A stretch of 8,578 nucleotides of DNA from Bacteroides sp. GTDB taxonomy: Bacteria; Bacteroidota; Bacteroidia; Bacteroidales; Muribaculaceae. Position numbers and translations under genes: made by a program. The notes below the pieces were generated by a model. That model was given only the letters and a program-made list of their open reading frames with translations. It was not told where the DNA came from and did not search any database. The stretch covers positions 28,807 to 37,384 of the forward strand of contig JAAVDV010000029.1 of assembly GCA_014801595.1 (NCBI GenBank), written 5' to 3'. How positions within the stretch are numbered: the stretch's first letter is position 1; each line of letters opens with the position of its first letter. This document shows, one piece after another, positions 1-5,468 of the stretch.

Positions 1-1
1 A

Positions 2-79
2 ACACCTGAATCAAAAGGTAAAGGCAAAGATAATCCCAAAACTAACGAAAACAAGTTTGACGCTAAGACTCTGAATTAA
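2..79 (+). CDS. C-terminal tail of an unknown protein (5' end outside window)
   Basis: An open frame enters from the left edge and gives 25 residues, beginning TPESKGKGKDNPK and ending FDAKTLN, before TAA. The tail is very hydrophilic and rich in Lys, Asn and Gly, like a disordered C-terminus. Its stop shares one base with the next start (TAATG), which suggests a real coding end in the same operon with coupled translation. No domain is visible, so no function is proposed. Confidence 0.5.
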   Translation, partial: TPESKGKGKDNPKTNENKFDAKTLN

Positions 80-939
80 TGAATAAGTCGGTTAAAATAT
101 TACTTCTTGTCGTCGCTGTTATAATCGCGATTGGTGGAGTATTGCTCTTTATGAAGACAATTGTGTCTCCTCCTCAAGATTTGGAATTCAAGAACCAATT
201 TGAGGTTGCTCTGAATCAGAAAATAGATGTCTTCAAAAAAGTCGATTCTAATAATCTTGAACGCGAGTTCGCAACACTCACAGACCTAGCTCATAGATTT
301 AAGTCAGAGTCAAATATTGATGATAAGCTTTTTGATAAAGAATATACAGAAATAATAGGTGTCTATTCTCCAAAATTTGCTCAGTATTGTTTTGGCCAAT
401 TCCAAAAATCTGTTTGGGATGAAAGTGAACATAAGTGGATGGAAGAGAGAATTGCCCAGCTTCGCAAGTTGACTGTTGAGGACGGCTCTCGTAAAATAAT
501 GGATAATTATGCGGAGTCGGATGGACGGTTCTCAATCATACTAAAGACTATTGGCAAGTATCGAGAAGCTAAAGCGCTGTCCAATAGGACTGGTTATTCT
601 GGTTTAAGTGAAGCTCGTTCTCGAATCAATAAAGCTAATCAATATAAACAAGATGATTATCTAAAAAATAACGCAACATTGATGAAGGCTCTGAATAGTC
701 TACCAAGTCATTTAGAAGCGTCACACTATGCATCACTACGTGCAAAGGTGAATACTCTTGCCAACTACTATAGTTATTCTGCTGATAGTTATGATGCGTT
801 GTCTGACAATGTTGTGGCCGCTCTTAAAGAATACAAACAAAATGCACGATCTGTTTACGGCGAATCTCGAAGTCTATCCGACTTAGAGGCAGATGCTTCA
901 AGGTATTATAATGCGGCAGTTGAATATTACAAAAACTAA
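79..939 (+). CDS. Membrane-anchored protein of unknown function
   Basis: The product has 286 residues. Residues 1-5 are short and basic (MNKSVK), followed by one hydrophobic helix at about 6-27 and then a long polar domain. This is the layout of an N-terminal signal anchor with the rest outside the cytoplasm, or less likely an uncleaved inner-membrane anchor. The polar part (about 33-286) is predicted by eye to be mostly helical, with many Lys, Glu, Ser and Tyr, and ends in a Tyr-rich helical stretch (RYYNAAVEYYKN). No catalytic motif, lipobox or known family was recognised. The ATG overlaps the stop of the upstream gene by one base and the next gene begins 9 bases after the stop, so it sits mid-operon. 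Neighbours are a secreted coiled-coil protein and a secreted Sel1 remnant, which fits an envelope role. That role is inference. Confidence 0.85.
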   Translation: MNKSVKILLLVVAVIIAIGGVLLFMKTIVSPPQDLEFKNQFEVALNQKIDVFKKVDSNNLEREFATLTDLAHRFKSESNIDDKLFDKEYTEIIGVYSPKFAQYCFGQFQKSVWDESEHKWMEERIAQLRKLTVEDGSRKIMDNYAESDGRFSIILKTIGKYREAKALSNRTGYSGLSEARSRINKANQYKQDDYLKNNATLMKALNSLPSHLEASHYASLRAKVNTLANYYSYSADSYDALSDNVVAALKEYKQNARSVYGESRSLSDLEADASRYYNAAVEYYKN

Positions 940-948
940 AGCAATCAT

Positions 949-1695
949 ATGAAGATAACAAGTCTCATATTACTCTTGTTTGTATCCCTTGGATATGCCG
1001 CCAGCGCACAGGATGCAATAGTTACCATGACGATGGGCGAATACGAGATGGTAAAGGCGAGGATAGATTCACTTTCATCTGTACTCGTTAGTAATCATAC
1101 AACAATTGATTCTCTTAATAACGTATTAAGAGCGCAAGATTCTGTCATTGGCCGATTAAGGGGGCAATTAAAAAGTATAAATGATATTCAGCAAGGAAGC
1201 GATTCAGTAATTGTAGCATTGAAGGATAGCCTTAGTATTCAAGCTAATGAGATTATGGGGCTCAGAAAGGAAGTCGCGGCTCTTGATATGGTTAGATTAC
1301 GCTATGCGAATGGGAGACTCCAATTACCATTCAATCAAGAAAAGGTGAACGAAGCCATTGAATTATTTAATGGAATTTCTGATTCAAATCTCAAGAATGA
1401 ATGTAACGAGGTACTTACATGGCTGCGTCAATATAGTTTTTATCTTCGAGATGTCCAAGAATTGATATGGTCTATTCAATCAGATAATCGCAGAGAAAAC
1501 AAGTTTAAGTTTGATGAATGGAGAACTTCATCTCTAAATGAAATCAATCAGAATAGCTATGTCCGGAATAGTCAAGGACACCAATTCTCAATAATCTATC
1601 TGGATGAGATTATAACAATAGCAAAAAGTCGTTTAACTAAAGCGACTAAACCGACCGTTGATTTTTCGGATTTGATTGAACGATTACAACTATAG
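949..1695 (+). CDS. Secreted coiled-coil protein of unknown function
   Basis: The product has 248 residues. Residues 1-20 form a clear Sec signal peptide (MKIT, hydrophobic core LILLLFVSLGYA, then ASA-Q as a likely signal peptidase I site), so the mature protein should start near Gln21. No lipobox Cys is seen. Residues about 31-112 form a coiled coil: Leu, Ile and Val recur at heptad spacing, with repeated D-S-L/V blocks (IDSLSSVL, IDSLNNVL, QDSVIGRL, KDSLSI). Residues 118-235 are a second, globular-looking helical part with conserved-looking aromatics (LTWLRQYSFYL, ELIWSIQ, DEWRTSS). I know proteins of this general form in Bacteroidales only as hypothetical. The stop TAG overlaps the GTG start of the following Sel1 pseudogene by one base. 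A periplasmic scaffold or adaptor is plausible, but that is inference. Confidence 0.85.
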   Translation: MKITSLILLLFVSLGYAASAQDAIVTMTMGEYEMVKARIDSLSSVLVSNHTTIDSLNNVLRAQDSVIGRLRGQLKSINDIQQGSDSVIVALKDSLSIQANEIMGLRKEVAALDMVRLRYANGRLQLPFNQEKVNEAIELFNGISDSNLKNECNEVLTWLRQYSFYLRDVQELIWSIQSDNRRENKFKFDEWRTSSLNEINQNSYVRNSQGHQFSIIYLDEIITIAKSRLTKATKPTVDFSDLIERLQL

Positions 1696-1993
1696 TGAAG
1701 CAACTCACAGTAATAACAACATTCTTGTGCGTCTGTCTTAATTTATTAGGGCAGACTCACTCGTCAGAGCTTTATAATGCAGCACAATCAGGAGAAGTAA
1801 ATTCCCAGTTTGAGTTAGCACTATGCTATCATTATAGTTATGGAGTTGGACAAGAAAGCTCGAAAGCTCTATAGTGGACTCTACAGGCTGCAAATAATGG
1901 GTCGATAGCTGCTCAATATAATGTGGGCTGGCATTACGAAAATAGAGAAGGTACTAAAGCAAAGATTTGAGTGTGTCTGAAGGTAGATACTAA
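1695..1993 (+). pseudogene. Broken secreted Sel1-repeat protein (signal peptide plus about 1.5 repeats)
   Basis: Reading starts at GTG 1695, in a TAGTG overlap with the upstream stop. It gives a signal peptide (KQLTVITTFLCVCLNLLGQ) and then Sel1-type sequence: ELYNAAQSGE, SQFELALCYHYSYGVGQ, then KAL-stop-WTLQAANNG and AAQYNVGWHYEN. The stop is TAG at 1872-1874. It lies where Sel1 repeats have a residue such as Tyr or Phe before Trp (KAL-x-W), and homology continues in the same frame past it, so a point mutation is likely. The frame ends at TGA 1968-1970. A shift of frame there reads DLSVSEGRY and stops at 1991-1993, which suggests a second lesion. Intact family members carry many more repeats, so most of the gene is missing. 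IS-like sequence begins directly downstream. A 59-residue product could still be made. Confidence 0.72.
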
Positions 1994-1996
1994 AAA

Positions 1997-2064
1997 GGAC
2001 CAGCTAAATTTTGACTGGTCCGAACAAGTTTGTAATTTTAGGTGACCAAACTTAAAATACAAAC
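1997..2064. repeat. Two adjacent inverted repeats at the IS end
   Basis: The first is a perfect 7-base stem: GGACCAG at 1997-2003 pairs with CTGGTCC at 2015-2021 around an 11-base loop. The second is AAGTTTG at 2026-2032 with CAAACTT at 2047-2053. An alternative longer pairing joins GTTTGTAATTTTA (2028-2040) with TAAAATACAAAC (2053-2064), with one base bulged. The second and third pairings exclude each other. In many insertion sequences such structures at the ends limit translation or transcription entering from outside. That role here is inference. Confidence 0.55.
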
Positions 2065-2066
2065 AA

Positions 2067-2260
2067 ATGGATTTGACAAAATTATAACTTTCCGAGCTGA
2101 TATGCAAGCACTCAGCCGAAGGAAATGCTCTTCATGACCTGATGGAGATTATGATTGAGAGTATGATGGTCGCGGAACGAAGTGTATTTCCGGCTGATAA
2201 TTCGGATAAGACAGGGTGGTAGCGAAAGAAGCAAAACTTGTATTCGTTTGGAATTTAAGC
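2067..2260 (+). pseudogene. N-terminal fragment of an IS256-type transposase
   Basis: From ATG 2067 the frame reads MDLTKL, a TAA at 2085-2087, then LSELICKHSAEGNALHDLM, EIMIESMMVAERSVFPADN and DKTGW before TAG at 2220-2222. The pattern of an early LSEL helix, then a DLMEIMIESMM helix, then AERSVF matches the start of Bacteroidetes mutator-type transposases as I recall them. After 2211 the next frame gives GSERSKTCIRLEFK, which resembles the following G-x(n)-R-LEFR part of the family, so a frameshift is likely as well. About 65 of roughly 400 codons remain. Two in-frame stops and the missing catalytic core make it non-functional. Confidence 0.55.
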
Positions 2261-2262
2261 AT

Positions 2263-2802
2263 ATGGAGTTATCAGATAAGCAAATAGATGTCAATAAGAA
2301 GGAAATTCTCAGGCTTCTTATCTCTACCCAACGTGAGGGGGTAGAGCGGGTAATCGATTATATGTATTCAAGCGGGTTCTTTACAATTCCATCATCGATC
2401 GATCGTCACCATTGTTGGAAGGGAGGGTTGGCGGAGCATAGTCTTAATGTTTGCAAGATTGCTCTTTCAAGGGGTGAGGGAAGTTTGCCGAAAGATAGTA
2501 TTATTGTCTGTTCATTACTGCATGATATTTGCAAAGCCGGTCAGCTATGTTATGATGAGATGGGTAATCTGCGTCGTAGGGAGACATATATAAAAGGACA
2601 TGGTAAACGTTCCGTAAAATTGCTTGAGATGTTGAACTTTAATCTCAATGAAGATGAGCGTAGAGCAATCAGATGGCATATGGGTGGGCATCATGCCAAA
2701 GCAGAAGATATGTCTGATCTTGAGATGGCAAAGAGGTCTAAGTTATGGTCATTAGTTCACAAGTCGGATTTACAGGATGCAACCGGCAAACATAATAAGT
2801 AA
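2263..2802 (+). CDS. HD-domain phosphohydrolase
   Basis: The product has 179 residues and is cytosolic, with no signal peptide. It belongs to the small HD-superfamily hydrolases, metal-dependent phosphohydrolases. Visible metal-ligand motifs are His59 in GGLAEHSLNV, the His87-Asp88 pair in SLLHDICK, His113 in KGHGKRS, His139 in IRWHMGG, and Asp169 in VHKSDLQDA. This follows the H...HD...H...H...D order of the superfamily. The substrate cannot be told from sequence; nucleotides or nucleotide messengers are typical. I chose ATG 2263 because an in-frame ATG at 2182 would prepend 27 codons lying in the decayed IS remnant, and family members begin near KKEILRLL. No convincing promoter was found upstream, so expression may depend on read-through or on a signal inside the IS scar. 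The coding part appears intact. Confidence 0.9.
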   Translation: MELSDKQIDVNKKEILRLLISTQREGVERVIDYMYSSGFFTIPSSIDRHHCWKGGLAEHSLNVCKIALSRGEGSLPKDSIIVCSLLHDICKAGQLCYDEMGNLRRRETYIKGHGKRSVKLLEMLNFNLNEDERRAIRWHMGGHHAKAEDMSDLEMAKRSKLWSLVHKSDLQDATGKHNK

Positions 2803-2812
2803 ATTTCTAAAT

Positions 2813-2965
2813 ATGAAGCTCTATCAATTCTTCGTGTGCTTATGCGGATTATTAATATCTCTTGTTCCACAAAATTCGAGGTATTCATATATTCATAAAT
2901 TCTGTAGACTATGTTTACTTATCAATTGGGAATGGTATATACCTTTGTACTTAAGGAATTCTTAA
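2813..2965 (+). other. Short ORF with a signal-peptide-like start, doubtful gene
   Basis: ATG 2813 opens 50 codons beginning MKLYQFFVCLCGLLISLV, which looks like a Sec signal peptide, but the rest (SRYSYIHKFCRL to YLRNS) resembles nothing I know. It starts 11 bases after the HD gene stop. It also covers the -7 promoter box of the next operon. It may be the leftover 5' end of a secreted-protein gene whose body was deleted, or chance in A/T-rich intergenic DNA. Confidence 0.2.
2914..2947 (+). promoter_or_regulatory. Bacteroidetes-type promoter for the 2976-7364 operon
   Basis: TACCTTTG at 2940-2947 matches the Bacteroidetes -7 consensus TAnnTTTG exactly. A weak -33 element, TTTA at 2914-2917, lies about 22 bases upstream, where TTTG is expected. 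Transcription would start near 2952-2956, giving a leader of about 20-25 bases before ATG 2976. Position and exact -7 match support it; the -33 match is poor. Confidence 0.55.
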
Positions 2966-2975
2966 TCCAACGAAT

Positions 2976-5042
2976 ATGAAATATAGAATCGCTATAGTAT
3001 TTGCCTTCGTTTCGGTATTCGCTCAGTTGTGGGCGAAGTCGGAAATCAAGTTGCCTGACACTTACGCCTTTACGCGCGGGGTGGAGGCTTATAATGAGGA
3101 TAAGTATGCCGAAGCCTTGGATTGGTTTGATCGGGAATTGTCGGAGCATCCGGATAATGGTTATGCCTATGTCTATATCTCTGCTCTCCGCGCCAATAAC
3201 CGGGAATATGGAAGGGCACTGTCGGCTATTGACAATGCCCTTAAACGCATCCCCAAAAAAGATAAGGAATGGCGCTCTCTCACGTTTGCCTCCCGCGCGG
3301 ATATCTATACCTCGCTGGGTGATACAATCCAAGCTATGAAGGACTTGGCGGAGGCTATTCAGATTAATCCGGCTAACGCACAATTTTATAATACGAGAGC
3401 GCAACTTAATTATGAACTTAAGAATTATGCTCTTTCCGATGCCGATTATCAGAAGTTGATAGACTTTGATCCGGGGGATGTGATGGGCTATATGGGTATC
3501 GGACGGAATGCCAACGCTCAAAAAAGATGGGATGAGGCTATCGGGCAGTTTAACCATGTGATTAAACTTGCCCCGGAATATTCCTCGGGTTATTCGTTCC
3601 GGGCCGATGCCTATATCGGGCAGGAAAAATGGTCGGAGGCCACTGATGATTTAGTCACGGCTCTGGATATAGACGGTGATAACAAGGCTTTCTATCTGAT
3701 GAAGAGTTTGCCCGAGGAGGCATCTGATATGCTTAAAGCGAAGCTGAAGATTCAGATGACAAAGCAGCCGTCAAACCGATATTGGCCCTATTGTCTCGCT
3801 ATAATCGCTGAGGAGAATGAAAGATATGATGAGGCAATCTCATTTTATGAAATTGCAAATAACCTGGATGCTAATTCTGTATTCCTGGAAAGGATTTCAA
3901 AATGTTATTTCAGTCAGAATGAATATCCTGAAGCCTTGGATTATGCCGACAGGGCCCTCGCTATGAGTCCGGAGGATTATGATGTCGTTGATCACAGGGC
4001 CGACATCTTGAGTAGAATGGGAAGATATGAGGAGTGTTTGGTCGAACGGGATAAGTATGTGGCAAGATATCCGGAATATCCGGTCGCCTACTTGTCGCGT
4101 GCAAATGACCTGCTTAATGTGAGACGATTCAATGACGCGATAGATGACTATAATACGGCCATCGTTTTAGCTCCCTTGCTTGCCAAATATCCATATTTGT
4201 TGATGAGGCGCGGCGACGCTTTCCGCCTGTCGGGTCAGACAGAAAGAGCCGAGAGGGATTATCAAGCGTTATTGGAAGAGGAAAAGGATTCGGTATTGAC
4301 ATCTGAATCATGGACGCCATTCGCTTATTCCGGTCTCGGGAACGCGGATAAGGCAATTGAGACAATGCAATTCATCTTAGCTAACGATACGACAGATTTT
4401 ACCGGTAGTTTATATAATGCCGCCTGTGTGTATGCCCGACTCGGGAAAGCGTCTGAGGCTATAAGCTATCTTAAGGAGGCGATTGAAAAGGGGTATTCCG
4501 ACTTTACGCATATTAAGGCCGACTATGATCTGGATTGTCTACGAGATATTCCCGAATATCAGAATTTGGTTGGCCCCGGCGATTCTGACGAGGTCACTGA
4601 AGAAAACAAAAGCGGGGATGACATGATCGGGTTCCGGACTGAAGTTGTGGAGATTCCGTTTACAAAGGATTCAGGGGTCACAAAGGTTAAATGTGAGATA
4701 AATGGTCTGCCGTTGCATTTCGTTTTTGATACCGGTGCGGCCGATGTCACTATGTCGATGGTCGAGGCCAATTTTATGCTGAAGAATGATTATATCAAAC
4801 CATCGGATATTGTAGGGGCAGCCCGTTATATTGATGCCAACGGTGATATAACGGAAGGAACGGTAGTCAATCTGCGGAATGTGAATTTTGGTGGACTTGA
4901 ACTTGACAATGTCCGTGCCTCAGTGATTCGTAATCAGCAGGCACCGCTGCTTCTTGGACAATCGGTTCTCGGGCGGTTGGGTAAAATTGAGATTGACAAT
5001 CCGGGAATGAAGCTTGTAATCACGCATAAGGTTAGCAAGTGA
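2976..5042 (+). CDS. Secreted TPR protein with C-terminal retropepsin-like aspartyl protease domain
   Basis: The product has 688 residues. Residues 1-20 form a signal peptide (MKYRIAIVFAFVSVFAQLWA-K). Residues about 30-505 hold roughly ten to twelve tetratricopeptide repeats; good examples are GVEAYNEDKYAEALDWFDRE (35-54), RWDEAIGQFNHVIKLAP (184-200) and YPEALDYADRALAMSPED (317-334). The array closes with DYDLDCLRDIPEYQNL (516-531), a common last TPR motif in bacterial proteins. An acidic linker (533-550) leads to a clan AA domain at about 555-685. That domain has the catalytic motif FDTGA (Asp585, Thr586, Gly587), a hydrophobic-hydrophobic-Gly element LLLGQSVLGRLG (658-669), and a closing strand KIEIDNPGMKLVI. 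This single-Asp arrangement is that of retropepsins, which work as dimers. The likely role is periplasmic or cell-surface proteolysis with TPR-mediated partner binding; the substrate is unknown. It heads an operon with the next two genes and is preceded by an exact -7 box. Confidence 0.92.
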   Translation: MKYRIAIVFAFVSVFAQLWAKSEIKLPDTYAFTRGVEAYNEDKYAEALDWFDRELSEHPDNGYAYVYISALRANNREYGRALSAIDNALKRIPKKDKEWRSLTFASRADIYTSLGDTIQAMKDLAEAIQINPANAQFYNTRAQLNYELKNYALSDADYQKLIDFDPGDVMGYMGIGRNANAQKRWDEAIGQFNHVIKLAPEYSSGYSFRADAYIGQEKWSEATDDLVTALDIDGDNKAFYLMKSLPEEASDMLKAKLKIQMTKQPSNRYWPYCLAIIAEENERYDEAISFYEIANNLDANSVFLERISKCYFSQNEYPEALDYADRALAMSPEDYDVVDHRADILSRMGRYEECLVERDKYVARYPEYPVAYLSRANDLLNVRRFNDAIDDYNTAIVLAPLLAKYPYLLMRRGDAFRLSGQTERAERDYQALLEEEKDSVLTSESWTPFAYSGLGNADKAIETMQFILANDTTDFTGSLYNAACVYARLGKASEAISYLKEAIEKGYSDFTHIKADYDLDCLRDIPEYQNLVGPGDSDEVTEENKSGDDMIGFRTEVVEIPFTKDSGVTKVKCEINGLPLHFVFDTGAADVTMSMVEANFMLKNDYIKPSDIVGAARYIDANGDITEGTVVNLRNVNFGGLELDNVRASVIRNQQAPLLLGQSVLGRLGKIEIDNPGMKLVITHKVSK

Positions 5043-5464
5043 TGAGTAATAATAACAGTGACCTCAATCGCTTCGTGGAGGCGCAAGATGGAGTTTATCC
5101 TGTTGTACTACAGGAGTTGCAGCAAGGACGCAAACGCTCTCATTGGATGTGGTATATCTTTCCACAACTCAAGCAACTTGGGCATTCTTATAATGCTAAA
5201 TACTTTGGTATATCTGGGATAGCGGAGGCAACTGCTTATCTGCAACACCCAATATTAGGGCAGCGTTTAAGAGAGGTTTCAGAAACAATTCTTAGCTTAT
5301 CTTGTAGTAATGCGACAGATATATTCGGAAGAATTGATGCAATGAAACTCCGCTCTTCAATGACCCTCTTCGACGTAGTATCACCTAAAGACATTTTCGC
5401 ACGTGTACTTGACAAATATTTCGGCGGACAACGAGATTCTAAATCGATAAAACTAATAGAATAA
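5042..5464 (+). CDS. DUF1810 family protein
   Basis: The product has 140 residues from ATG 5042; a GTG codon directly before it would add one Met. It has no signal peptide, so it is cytosolic. It matches DUF1810 over its whole length: LNRFVEAQ near the start, VLQELQQGRKRSHWMWYIFP (a hallmark segment), LGHSYNAKYFGISGIAEA, YLQHPILGQRLRE, and the C-terminal block MKLRSSMTLFD then FGGQRDSKSIKLI. Length is normal for the family. The biochemical function of DUF1810 is not established as far as I know. The start overlaps the TGA of the TPR-protease gene by one base (TGATG), which implies translational coupling, and the Sel1 gene follows 4 bases after the stop. Confidence 0.93.
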   Translation: MSNNNSDLNRFVEAQDGVYPVVLQELQQGRKRSHWMWYIFPQLKQLGHSYNAKYFGISGIAEATAYLQHPILGQRLREVSETILSLSCSNATDIFGRIDAMKLRSSMTLFDVVSPKDIFARVLDKYFGGQRDSKSIKLIE

Positions 5465-5468
5465 ACAA

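Larger units (their letters stand above)
1996..2260 (+). mobile_element. Remnant of the left end of an IS256-family insertion sequence
   Basis: The stretch begins near GGACCAG at 1997, contains nested inverted repeats up to 2064, and continues into the decayed start of a mutator (IS256-type) transposase at 2067. The order terminal repeat, short leader, transposase N-terminus is that of an intact left end. No catalytic DDE region and no right end are present, because the HD-domain gene begins at 2263. The element is therefore a scar that cannot move. The exact left boundary and any target duplication cannot be set without the right end. Family assignment rests on the transposase N-terminal pattern recalled from Bacteroidetes IS256 elements. 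Confidence 0.55.

Noticed and set aside
1872..1874. TAG as programmed read-through or an expanded amino acid site
   Set aside because: No accompanying signal is visible, and the further frameshift and IS junction downstream make simple decay the better explanation.
2239..2250. Possible -7 box just before the HD gene (TATTCGTTTG)
   Set aside because: The TA is two bases too far from TTTG for the consensus, and the transcript would start almost at the ATG.
2182..2262. Longer start for the HD-domain gene at ATG 2182
   Set aside because: The 27 extra codons lie in the decayed IS remnant and do not resemble the family, whose members begin near KKEILRLL.
2393..2405. Tandem TCGATCGATCG run in the HD gene
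   Set aside because: It is a single short run fully within conserved coding sequence and shows no further copies.
2922..3557. 211-codon minus-strand frame
   Set aside because: It lies opposite the strongly supported TPR-protease gene and shows no recognisable protein pattern; it is a shadow of biased codon use.
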